NCBI GenBank assembly: GCA_945965395.1
Contig: CAMFND010000150.1
Coordinates: 16,083-80,082, forward strand
Reading direction: 5' to 3'
Source: an uncultured Bacteroides sp.
GTDB lineage: Bacteria > Bacteroidota > Bacteroidia > Bacteroidales > Bacteroidaceae
Length of the DNA stretch: 64,000 nt
Shown here: piece after piece, positions 55,640 through 64,000 of the stretch
Position numbering within the stretch: position 1 is the first letter of the stretch
How the letters are laid out: every line of letters begins with the position of its first letter
Notes under the pieces: generated by a model
The model's database searches: none
Seen by the model: the letters and a program-made list of their open reading frames with translations, nothing else
What the model was told of the DNA's origin: nothing
Program-made: the position numbers and the translations under genes

Positions 55640-58243
55640 TCAGAAATTTAAGGTGTAGCTAAAAGAAGGAATTATCGGGAACAGTCCGATAGCCTTTCCT
55701 CTGAAACTTCCATCCACCTGCCGTTCTATCTTTGTATAAAAAGGATTCATACGGCAATAAGCATTATAGATACTCACATTCCAAATTCGCTCGAATCCCC
55801 GCTTGGTAGTCCGCCGGAAATTGATACCCACATCCAGCCGGTGGTAGGCAGGCAAAGTAATATTGTTAGGTTTTCCATACATCGGCTCTAAGTCCGACAG
55901 CTGCGAGGTTCCAGGTAGGCAAGGATTTTCCACATACTGTGTAGGAACCGTCGCATGGTCACCACTACGATAAGTCCACGCTGCATATACATCCATTCGA
56001 TGGCTGAATTTACGACGATAGACAAAATTCAGTTTATGACGATTATCAAACTTGCTGGGATACCAACCGGAATAGAAATCATCAAATTTTTGCTTGCTCC
56101 ATGATAAAGTATAACCAGCCTGAAAGAGGTTCTGCTCATCATGATACACCAGCGATGTTTCCAACCCATACGATTTGCCGTCTCCCACCCGTACCACCTG
56201 TTCCCAGTTTCCGGCAGGCAATGTAAGACTGCCTCCCGCCTCGTACTCCAACATTCGGCTGGTAGTACGGAAATAGCTTTCCACCTCCAGGCGCAACCTC
56301 CACGGAAGTTCCACGTACACACCACCTGCCACCTGTCGCGAATGCATAGGACGTATACGGGAGGTAGAAGGAACCCAACAATCGGTCGGCAAGTTTAAAT
56401 AAGAATTGGATAACTGGTGCGCAAACTGACTCATCTCGGTATAGGAAACTTTTAAAGTGGTACGACTGAACAGACGGTAACTTGCCGATATTCTCGGCTC
56501 CAGCGAATGATATACTGCTCCCGAAACTTGATACATGGTATAACGTCCCCCCAAGTTTATCCGCAGCTTTCGGGTCAGCCTCATATCGTCTTCCGCATAA
56601 AAAGAGAATTCATTCCCCTTGTAATGGCTCTCTACTGATGACAATAACGTATCCGTCATTTCCTCCGTACCTCTTATATCCTGTGATAGCGTATGCTGCG
56701 GACAATAGATATGATACAAGTAATCGCTTCCGAAGCGAACATGATGACTCGCCGTAGGAAGGTAATGAAAATCCATGCGAAAACCTACGTCATCAATAGT
56801 AGAATAACTGTCCCTCTGCATCCGGTCTACAGAATATTCTTTATCATCTTCCCCTTTATAAAAACTATCATCTGACCTGAAGTCATATTTAGACAGATTA
56901 CGGGCATATACCAAAGAAAAGTTACCGGTCAGTTTATGATTGAACTGATTATTCCATGACAACGCGGCAGAAAGATTTCCCCATCTGATATGATATTCAT
57001 CCGTGGTCTGTTCTTTCTCTTGATGGAGCAGATTTCCTGACGGGAAAAGCTGTTTATCCTTCATTTTAAACAAATCTCTTCCAGAATACACACTAAAAGA
57101 AAGCCTGCTCTCATTGGAAAACCGATGTGTGATTTTCGCATTTATATCATGAAAAGCATAACGGGCATTGATATCTTCTTCGGGAAAGAAACGATTGGCA
57201 ATCCGCAAAGCAGGAGCAGAAAGCACGTCCAACCAACTCCGGCGCATACCGAACACAAAAGAAGTTTTTTCCTTTATGACAGGCCCTTCGAAACGTAGCC
57301 TTCCGTCCAGCAGCCCCAACGAGACCATACCATGAAACTCCTTTAAGTCCCCCTCCTTCATACGGACATCTGTCACAGACGAAAGCCTCCCTCCGTAACG
57401 TGCCGGGAAACCACTCTTGTAAAAATCCACGTTCTTCACTATATCCGTATTAAATGCAGAAAACAATCCTCCAAAATGATTCACCTGATAGAGAGGCATG
57501 CCGTCCAATAAGAATAAGTTTTCATCATTCTTCCCCCCGTGTACATAAAGCCCGGAGAGCAGTTCCGTGCCAGCAGATACTCCGGGAAGCTGCTGAATTG
57601 CCTTGACTAAATCCGGTGAACTGAACAGTGAGAATTCCGTATTCAACTGTTCTGAAGTCAACGAAATCTTTCCAGTCTGAGTTGTAAAAAGAGAAGTATT
57701 CAAATCGGCTGTTACCACTACCCCTTCCAATGCAGTGGAACTTTCCTTCAAATAAATAGTACCAGAATAATCTGAACGCAAGTCCAATTCTTTCACCACC
57801 TCTTCATAACCTACATAAGAGAAACGCAAAGTATGCTTTCCTTCCGGTAATGTCAAACTAAAAAAACCATGTTCATCCGTTAAGGTACCGATATGCATAT
57901 TCTGATCATACACCGTGACATTAAGGAGTGATTCCCCATTATCCTGACACACGTGTCCTGAGAAAGTATACTGGCTCGATTTAAACAACAAAACATAGCT
58001 GCCTTTTATCTCCCATTTGATTCCGGTTCCGGAAAAGACTGTTTGCAGATTCTCCTTCAATGACTTACCAGAAGAAAAAATGCCAGATAACCGTATCATT
58101 TCCAAAGAAGAATCATAGACGAAATTCACATGATACAAGTCTTGCATTCGTACGATTGCTTTCTTCAATTCTGAAGTTTCAGAACAAGGATGTCCCCCTA
58201 AACATAAACAGACGGCCGCCACAGTCCACAAGGTACTCATCAT
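55640..58243 (-). CDS. TonB-dependent receptor with STN and carboxypeptidase-like regulatory domains
   Basis: STN-like LKKAIVRMQDLYHVNFVYDSSLEMIRLSGIFSSGKSLKENLQTVFSGTGIKWE; plug and barrel; C-terminal F. Confidence 0.93.
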   Translation of the reverse strand: MMSTLWTVAAVCLCLGGHPCSETSELKKAIVRMQDLYHVNFVYDSSLEMIRLSGIFSSGKSLKENLQTVFSGTGIKWEIKGSYVLLFKSSQYTFSGHVCQDNGESLLNVTVYDQNMHIGTLTDEHGFFSLTLPEGKHTLRFSYVGYEEVVKELDLRSDYSGTIYLKESSTALEGVVVTADLNTSLFTTQTGKISLTSEQLNTEFSLFSSPDLVKAIQQLPGVSAGTELLSGLYVHGGKNDENLFLLDGMPLYQVNHFGGLFSAFNTDIVKNVDFYKSGFPARYGGRLSSVTDVRMKEGDLKEFHGMVSLGLLDGRLRFEGPVIKEKTSFVFGMRRSWLDVLSAPALRIANRFFPEEDINARYAFHDINAKITHRFSNESRLSFSVYSGRDLFKMKDKQLFPSGNLLHQEKEQTTDEYHIRWGNLSAALSWNNQFNHKLTGNFSLVYARNLSKYDFRSDDSFYKGEDDKEYSVDRMQRDSYSTIDDVGFRMDFHYLPTASHHVRFGSDYLYHIYCPQHTLSQDIRGTEEMTDTLLSSVESHYKGNEFSFYAEDDMRLTRKLRINLGGRYTMYQVSGAVYHSLEPRISASYRLFSRTTLKVSYTEMSQFAHQLSNSYLNLPTDCWVPSTSRIRPMHSRQVAGGVYVELPWRLRLEVESYFRTTSRMLEYEAGGSLTLPAGNWEQVVRVGDGKSYGLETSLVYHDEQNLFQAGYTLSWSKQKFDDFYSGWYPSKFDNRHKLNFVYRRKFSHRMDVYAAWTYRSGDHATVPTQYVENPCLPGTSQLSDLEPMYGKPNNITLPAYHRLDVGINFRRTTKRGFERIWNVSIYNAYCRMNPFYTKIERQVDGSFRGKAIGLFPIIPSFSYTLNF

Positions 58244-59070
58244 ACTTGCTTTTTAATATGCACTTTTAATACTTTTTCTATTATCTCGATGATTTCGTCC
58301 AGACTGTGTGCATCGAAATTGGCTGTCAACCGTTTGTCTGTCCGGTCAGCTACCAGCTTTACCCCATAATAACGGGAAAGCTCTGCAAGTACTTTCGGAA
58401 GAGGAGTATTCTCAAATACAAAACTTCCTTTCTTTACAGAATCCGGACGATGGACGATTTGCGGAACATGCTGACCTTTTACCACTTGTGCCTCCATTCC
58501 AGCCAGAAGTTCTACACCTTCCGACTGACCTAGTACAGAAAACCGTACTTTTCCCGATTCCACCTGAACCCATGCGGTATCCGCACGGCTTTCATCCATC
58601 ACGAAACAAGTACCCAACACTTGAACTTCAGCCAACTTTCCTATTACTTTAAACGGACGAGTACAATCTCTTTTTATCATAAAACCAACTTTCCCCGTCA
58701 ATTTCACTTCACGACATACATCTGCATAATCCTTTGTACGGAAACAAATAGAAGAATAGGGATATACCGTAACGACCGAACTGTCCGGCAACTGGTACTT
58801 TACTGCATGTTCGTATGCTGCCAATTCTGTCCACTGCTTCTCAGGAGATATACCCACCCAGACAATAAACGCCAGCAATATAGCCGCAGCCAGCCCAGAT
58901 AAAAATAGGAAATACCGGTTCTTTCCGCCTGCCCTTCCAACCACTCCATGCTTTTCCTTGAAAACTTTCAAAGCCTGCCGTGTGTCCAATTTATTCTTTC
59001 GATAGTGCCTCAACACAAAACGAAGGCATTTTTCTTCTAATTCATTCATGTTTCTGGTGATATTATACAT
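58240..59070 (-). CDS. FecR-family anti-sigma regulator
   Basis: SSVVTVYPYSSICFRTKDYA, FKVIGKLAEVQVLGTCFVM, single TM. Confidence 0.9.
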   Translation of the reverse strand: MYNITRNMNELEEKCLRFVLRHYRKNKLDTRQALKVFKEKHGVVGRAGGKNRYFLFLSGLAAAILLAFIVWVGISPEKQWTELAAYEHAVKYQLPDSSVVTVYPYSSICFRTKDYADVCREVKLTGKVGFMIKRDCTRPFKVIGKLAEVQVLGTCFVMDESRADTAWVQVESGKVRFSVLGQSEGVELLAGMEAQVVKGQHVPQIVHRPDSVKKGSFVFENTPLPKVLAELSRYYGVKLVADRTDKRLTANFDAHSLDEIIEIIEKVLKVHIKKQV

Positions 59071-59123
59071 TCAACCCTATGACAATAGAAACCCCAAAAA
59101 TCACTACGTGAAAACACTGAATT

Positions 59124-59648
59124 TTAGTTAAAGAGAAACATATACACTTTATATGCCCCCTCACGTATCAAACGAAATGCCTTCTGAATATGACTGTCGA
59201 CTGTATGAACCGAAATATGAAACTTTTCAGCAATCTCCTGATACTTCAGGCCATCCCGTTTATGCAAAAGAAAGACCTCACGGCAACGCTCAGGCAAGGC
59301 ATCTATGGCAGTCCACATTCGCGCCTCCATCACACTCCGTTCCTCCACCTCCTCATCCAACAACGTTTCTTCTAATTCAGTAAATGAGACCCCCGATTTG
59401 AACAGATTTTCCTGACTCAAATAATCCAAGCTACGGTTCTTAACCATCACATACAAATAAGCCTTCATATTACTTACCTCACAAGACTTTTCATTATTCA
59501 TTTTCTCCCACAAAGACGAAAAGCAATCCTGCACAATATCTTTGGCCATCTCTACGTCCTGTACATAATGTGTTGCATACAAACACAAAGGTCTATAATA
59601 AAACTTGAATAACTCATCTATATTTAATCTGTCTCTTCCCATGTGCAA
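59124..59648 (-). CDS. ECF RNA polymerase sigma-70 factor
   Basis: FKFYYRPLCLYATHYVQDVEMAKDIVQDCFSSLWE; LPERCREVFLLHKRDGLKYQEIAEKFHISVHTVDSHI. Confidence 0.95.
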   Translation of the reverse strand: MHMGRDRLNIDELFKFYYRPLCLYATHYVQDVEMAKDIVQDCFSSLWEKMNNEKSCEVSNMKAYLYVMVKNRSLDYLSQENLFKSGVSFTELEETLLDEEVEERSVMEARMWTAIDALPERCREVFLLHKRDGLKYQEIAEKFHISVHTVDSHIQKAFRLIREGAYKVYMFLFN

Positions 59649-59743
59649 ATCGATTTCTATTTCAAATAGAGACAGATGAAAATACCAAAATCACCATCCT
59701 ACTTCTGTTAAAAAAGTTAAGTCTTTTCAGTTCTTCATACCTC

Positions 59744-60682
59744 TCACCGCAATGCCTCTTCCACTGCCCGCAGATACCCGTCCAGGCGATTGCTCTTCAA
59801 GATAGCCTTCCGCTGTTTCTTGTCCAGCTCCGGCAACAGGTACTCCCAGCAGGTCTTCAGCTTGGCCAGCAGCTGGGCCTCTCCGCCCTCTATCACCCGA
59901 TGATAATACAGATACATCTGCCGGTGCATCTGCGCTACCCGTGCCTTCAATTCGTTCTCGGACAATTCTCCCTCACGGAAAGCCAGTGCCAGCGCCGGAT
60001 TCGCCAGCAGCCCGCGGCCCAGCATCACCCCTTTCAGCCGGGGAAACGCTTCCAGTACCTCCCGAATGTCGGCCACCGTCAGCAAATCACCGTTGTACAC
60101 TAACGGCCGCTCGCACGCCTCATAGAACGCTCGGAACGCCTCCCGGTCCACCGTCCCCTTGTACTGCTGCTTCCCGATGCGCGGATGAAGCGTCACCTGC
60201 GTCACACACGAACGGTTGAGTAACGGCACGAGCGTCTTCCACTCCTCCGCATCCTGGCCGCCTAACCTCATCTTCACCGAAAAGCGAACCTCCGGAAACA
60301 TCTTCATCGTCGCCAACAGCGCCTCCACCTTCTCCGGAGAAGACAAGATACCCGCTCCCTTCCCACGACGTACAATCAGCGGAAACGGGCAGCCCATGTT
60401 CACATCTATCTCCCGATAGCCCTGCGAAGCCAAAAAGTCCGTCAGCACCTTCAGCTCCTCCGGCTCCGAGGCAATCACTTGCGGAACCAGCCGGGGCACC
60501 GTGTTCTCTTCAGGCGACACGTCGCGCCTGTCCTTGTTACGAATCTCCCCCTTCTCCAACCGGACAAAAGGAGTATAATACGCGTCCACACCTCCCAGGC
60601 ACTGTGCATGTGCATTGCGCCACGCCACTTCCGTAAAGCCCTGCAAAGGGGCTGCATAAATTACTGGTACATTCTCTTTCAT
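59744..60682 (-). CDS. tRNA-dihydrouridine synthase family protein (start moved to 60682)
   Basis: PVIYAAPLQGFTEVAWRN; VNMGCPFPLIVRRGKGAGILSSPE; VTLHPRIGKQQYKG. Confidence 0.9.
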   Translation of the reverse strand: MKENVPVIYAAPLQGFTEVAWRNAHAQCLGGVDAYYTPFVRLEKGEIRNKDRRDVSPEENTVPRLVPQVIASEPEELKVLTDFLASQGYREIDVNMGCPFPLIVRRGKGAGILSSPEKVEALLATMKMFPEVRFSVKMRLGGQDAEEWKTLVPLLNRSCVTQVTLHPRIGKQQYKGTVDREAFRAFYEACERPLVYNGDLLTVADIREVLEAFPRLKGVMLGRGLLANPALALAFREGELSENELKARVAQMHRQMYLYYHRVIEGGEAQLLAKLKTCWEYLLPELDKKQRKAILKSNRLDGYLRAVEEALR

Positions 60683-60689
60683 ATCCCGC

Positions 60690-60717
60690 AAATATAGGAA
60701 TAATTCGCTATCTTTGT
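60690..60717. promoter_or_regulatory. Divergent -7 elements for dus-like (-) and thioesterase (+)
   Basis: Minus TATATTTG (60697-60690); plus TATCTTTG (60710-60717). Confidence 0.5.
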
Positions 60718-60740
60718 GAAAATACATAAACTTCACTCTC

Positions 60741-61145
60741 ATGGAGAAATACATCTTTGAACTGAAAATGAAGGTCCGCGACTATGAATGCGACCTGCAG
60801 GGAATCGTCAACAATGCCAATTACCAGCACTATATCGAGCACACCCGCCACGAGTTTCTCTCCTCCGTCGGCGTCAGCTTCGCCCAGCTTCATCAGCAGG
60901 GCATCGACCCCGTGGTAGCCCGCCTGAACATGGCTTTCAAAACCCCGCTGACCAGCGGCGACGAGTTCATCTCCCGTCTGGCACTCCGCAAGGAAGGCAT
61001 CAAATACGTCTTTGTGCAGGACATCTACCGCCTGCCCGACCTGAAACCCGTCATCAAATCAACCGTAGAAACCGTGTGCGTCATCCACGGACGACTGGGA
61101 GACAGTCCTCTCTTCAATGAAATCTTTGCGCCTTACCTGAAATGA
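60741..61145 (+). CDS. Acyl-CoA thioesterase (4HBT hotdog)
   Basis: VRDYECDLQGIVNNANYQHYIEHTRHEFL. Confidence 0.9.
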   Translation: MEKYIFELKMKVRDYECDLQGIVNNANYQHYIEHTRHEFLSSVGVSFAQLHQQGIDPVVARLNMAFKTPLTSGDEFISRLALRKEGIKYVFVQDIYRLPDLKPVIKSTVETVCVIHGRLGDSPLFNEIFAPYLK

Positions 61146-62254
61146 ACGAAAAAGAACTCCTCTGCCGTTTGGCCCTGCCCCTTCTGCCCGGCATCGGTCT
61201 GGTAAGTGCCCGCCACCTCATTCAGGCTGCCGGAAGTGCCACCATGCTTTTCGAGCATACCCGCGAACTGCCGGCCCTCATCCCCGGCCTGTCGCCCAAG
61301 ATAGCCACCGCCTTCCAGCACACCGAAGTGTTCCGCGTGTGCGAGGCCGAACTGTCGTTTGCGCAGAAACACCAGATTCAATGTCTGACCGAAGACGACG
61401 AAGCTTATCCTTCCCGCCTCCGCGAATGTCCCGATGCCCCGCTCGTGCTGTTCTACAAAGGCTCGGCCAACCTGAACTGCCGCCACATCCTGAGCATCGT
61501 GGGTACGCGCAACGCCACCGACTACGGCAAATCGCTCTGCCAGCGGTTCATGCAGGAACTCAGTACCCTGCTGCCCGACACGCTGATTGTGAGCGGACTG
61601 GCCTACGGCATTGACATCCACGCCCACCGGGAAGCTCTCTCCCGCGGCTTCGACACCGTAGCCGTACTGGCTCACGGACTGGACCGCATCTATCCCGCCG
61701 TACACCGCCGCACGGCTACCGAGATGCTGACACAGGGCGGACTGCTCACCGAGTTCATGAGCGGCACCAATCCCGACCGACAGAACTTCGTGAAGCGCAA
61801 CCGCATCGTGGCCGGCCTCAGCGATGCCACCCTCGTGGTGGAATCCGGTCCCAAGGGAGGTTCTTTGATTACGGCGGAAATTGCCGAGAGCTACCAGCGC
61901 GACTGTTTCGCCTTTCCGGGCCGTGTGGGCGATACCTACTCCACGGGCTGCAACGTGCTGATACAAAAAAACCGCGCTGCCTTGATACAGAGCGCGGAAG
62001 ACGTAGTAAAAGCCATGAACTGGGACCATGCCCCTGTTGTTCCCCAAGTCGTCCAGCGACAACTTTTCCCGGAGCTGAGTCCCGAAGAAGAACAAGTCAT
62101 CACCCATTTACAGAAACATCCCGACGGGATACAAATCAATACGTTGGTAGTAGAAAGCAACATCGCCATCAACCGCATGACCAGCCTGCTGTTCAATTTA
62201 GAGATGAAAGGCGTAGTCCGTGCACTGGCAGGAGGAGTTTACAAAATGGCATAA
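61142..62254 (+). CDS. dprA: DNA-processing protein DprA
   Basis: VGTRNATDYGKSL; VSGLAYGIDIHAHREAL; KRNRIVAGLSDATLVVESGPKGGSLITA. Confidence 0.96.
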   Translation: MNEKELLCRLALPLLPGIGLVSARHLIQAAGSATMLFEHTRELPALIPGLSPKIATAFQHTEVFRVCEAELSFAQKHQIQCLTEDDEAYPSRLRECPDAPLVLFYKGSANLNCRHILSIVGTRNATDYGKSLCQRFMQELSTLLPDTLIVSGLAYGIDIHAHREALSRGFDTVAVLAHGLDRIYPAVHRRTATEMLTQGGLLTEFMSGTNPDRQNFVKRNRIVAGLSDATLVVESGPKGGSLITAEIAESYQRDCFAFPGRVGDTYSTGCNVLIQKNRAALIQSAEDVVKAMNWDHAPVVPQVVQRQLFPELSPEEEQVITHLQKHPDGIQINTLVVESNIAINRMTSLLFNLEMKGVVRALAGGVYKMA

Positions 62255-62258
62255 AAAA

Positions 62259-62278
62259 TGGGAGAACGCTTTCTCCCA
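62259..62278 (+). terminator. Hairpin after dprA
   Basis: TGGGAGAA / TTCTCCCA with 4-nt loop. Confidence 0.5.
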
Positions 62279-62405
62279 ACCTTGTTAACCTTAAATCTAA
62301 TACTATGAAAAAAATCACGTGACAAATGTAAGAATAACACTTATTCTGTGCAAATATTCAACCCTTGATTTTCAGCTTTTTAAAAGTTTTTAAAAGACAA
62401 AAAGA

Positions 62406-62440
62406 ATTCGCCCCGAAACAGCGTGTGCTTCGGGGCGAAT
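62406..62440 (-). terminator. Intrinsic terminator after frdB
   Basis: Perfect 12-bp ATTCGCCCCGAA / TTCGGGGCGAAT; minus-strand T-run follows. Confidence 0.85.
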
Positions 62441-62462
62441 CGTTATCTGTCTGTAAAGAGAA

Positions 62463-63218
62463 TTAGTCTTTCAGTTTTGCTTTGATGAAGTCGCGGTTCA
62501 AACGAGCGATGTTGCTGATTGAAACGCATTTCGGACATTCTGCTTCACAAGCACGAGTGTTGGTACAGTTACCGAATCCCAGTTCGTCCATCTTGGCAAT
62601 CATAGCCTTTGCACGACGCAATGCTTCCGGTTTTCCCTGAGGCAACAGGTTCAACTGGCTTACCTTAGCAGAAACGAACAGCATGGCTGAACCGTTCTTA
62701 CAAGCAGCTACACAAGCACCACAACCGATACAAGAAGCGGCATCCATTGCTTCGTCAGCTACCGGTTTCGGAATCAGGATAGCGTTGGCATCCTGAGGAG
62801 CACCTGTACGTACGCTGATGAAACCACCTGCCTGCATAATCTTATCATAAGCAGTACGGTCTACCATCAAGTCCTTGATAACCGGGAAACCAGCTGAACG
62901 CCACGGTTCTACAGTGATTACATCACCGTCTTTGAAACGACGCATGTAGATCTGGCAGGTAGTAGCACCTGTAGCAGGTCCGTGCGGATGTCCGTTGATG
63001 TACAAAGAACACATACCGCAGATACCTTCACGACAGTCGTGGTCGAACACTACCGGTTCTTTTCCGTCTTCAATCAACTGTTCGTTCAAGATATCCAGCA
63101 TTTCCAGGAAGGAAGTATCGCCTGGAATGTCCTTCATCTGGAATGTATCGAAATGACCTTTTTCCTTAGGTCCGTTCTGACGCCAAACTTTCAGCGTAAA
63201 TGATATATTTTTATCCAT
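62463..63218 (-). CDS. frdB: Fumarate reductase/succinate dehydrogenase iron-sulfur subunit
   Basis: [55 protein letters not shown]. Confidence 0.95.
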   Translation of the reverse strand: MDKNISFTLKVWRQNGPKEKGHFDTFQMKDIPGDTSFLEMLDILNEQLIEDGKEPVVFDHDCREGICGMCSLYINGHPHGPATGATTCQIYMRRFKDGDVITVEPWRSAGFPVIKDLMVDRTAYDKIMQAGGFISVRTGAPQDANAILIPKPVADEAMDAASCIGCGACVAACKNGSAMLFVSAKVSQLNLLPQGKPEALRRAKAMIAKMDELGFGNCTNTRACEAECPKCVSISNIARLNRDFIKAKLKD

Positions 63219-63253
63219 TTTACTTAGATTCTTTAATTGTTTAACTTCACTGA

Positions 63254-63997
63254 TTAGCTCTTGTAGTTACGAGTCTGTACCTTGATAGCTTCGTAAACCA
63301 GCGGTTCTTTGTACAATACCGGAGCCTTGTCGTCGCTTCCCTGGTATTCCCAGCAAGCTACATAGAAGAAGTTTTCGTCATCACGTTTTGCTTCACCTTC
63401 TTCTGTCTGGTATTCTTCACGGAAGTGACCACCGCAAGATTCGTTACGGTTCAATGCATCGTAAGCAATCAGCTCGCCCATTGTGATGAAGTCGTTCAGA
63501 CGGAAAGCCTTATCCAGCTCTACGTTCAAACCTTCCTTAGAACCCGGGATGAACAGTTCTGTTTCGAATTCCTTACGGATGTCTTTCAGCTTAGCCAGAC
63601 CGGTCTTCAAACCTTCAGCTGTACGGCCCATACCTACGTATTCCCACATTACGCGACCCAGTTCCTTGTGGATAGAGTCTACAGACTTCTTACCCTTGAT
63701 GTTCATCAGGTGGTCAATCTTGTCCTGAACAGCCTTTTCTGCTTCTGCAAATTCAGGCAGGTCAGTAGAGAAACGAGGAACAGTAATCTGGTCGGCCAGG
63801 TAGTTCTGGATAGTGTAAGGCAATACGAAGTATCCGTCGGCCAGACCCTGCATCAATGCAGAAGCACCCAGACGGTTAGCTCCGTGGTCAGAGAAGTTAC
63901 ATTCACCGATAGCGAACAGACCCTTGATAGAAGTCTGGAGTTCGTAGTCTACCCAGATACCACCCATTGTGTAGTGGATAGCCGGATAAATCATCAT
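63254..63997 (-). CDS. frdA: Fumarate reductase/succinate dehydrogenase flavoprotein subunit, C-terminal part (truncated by window edge)
   Basis: [45 protein letters not shown]. Confidence 0.94.
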   Translation of the reverse strand: MMIYPAIHYTMGGIWVDYELQTSIKGLFAIGECNFSDHGANRLGASALMQGLADGYFVLPYTIQNYLADQITVPRFSTDLPEFAEAEKAVQDKIDHLMNIKGKKSVDSIHKELGRVMWEYVGMGRTAEGLKTGLAKLKDIRKEFETELFIPGSKEGLNVELDKAFRLNDFITMGELIAYDALNRNESCGGHFREEYQTEEGEAKRDDENFFYVACWEYQGSDDKAPVLYKEPLVYEAIKVQTRNYKS

Positions 63998-64000
63998 CGG

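Noticed and set aside
61133-62107. 324-aa minus-strand ORF antisense to dprA
   Set aside because: Shadow ORF of a GC-rich gene; Gly/His/Val-rich, no recognisable domain, and dprA is unambiguous on +.

Overview
This 64 kb window looks like a Bacteroides/Phocaeicola-type chromosome. The calls rest on gene content, on TAnnTTTG -7 promoter elements, and on SusC/SusD and HTCS architecture. It encodes about 44 proteins and shows no tRNA/rRNA, CRISPR array, phage or IS element that I can support. Main blocks: mnmA; a sulfatase/GH2/GH20 host-glycan cluster; a lipoprotein plus OmpA-like pair; metG; a seven-gene surface-glycan cluster (Wzx flippase, glycosyltransferases, LicD); YfhO; pfs-luxS; a polysaccharide utilisation locus (GH2, DUF4361-like, SusD, SusC, IPT/NHL lipoprotein) with a divergent hybrid two-component regulator; secDF; an M3 peptidase; a housekeeping run (endo/exonuclease, two rhomboids, WbqC, two signal peptidase I paralogs, dapB); an ECF sigma/FecR/TonB receptor/DUF4249 cassette; Dus, thioesterase, dprA and fumarate reductase frdB plus partial frdA. 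The most unusual signal is non-coding. Four intergenic arrays (8860-8947, 25841-25928, 40327-40458, 53680-53767) each have an exact 22-bp period. Most units are imperfect palindromes, and three of the four arrays lie between convergent genes. Two arrays share a core word (AGTACTTCC-TGGcAGTACT); the other two use unrelated words with the same geometry. Other leads: a signal peptidase I paralog with Ser in place of the catalytic Lys; 22-bp-spaced candidate operator repeats in front of the HTCS with an inverted copy towards the PUL; and nested inverted repeats upstream of the OmpA-like gene. All calls were made by reading sequence and ORF translations; no database search was run.
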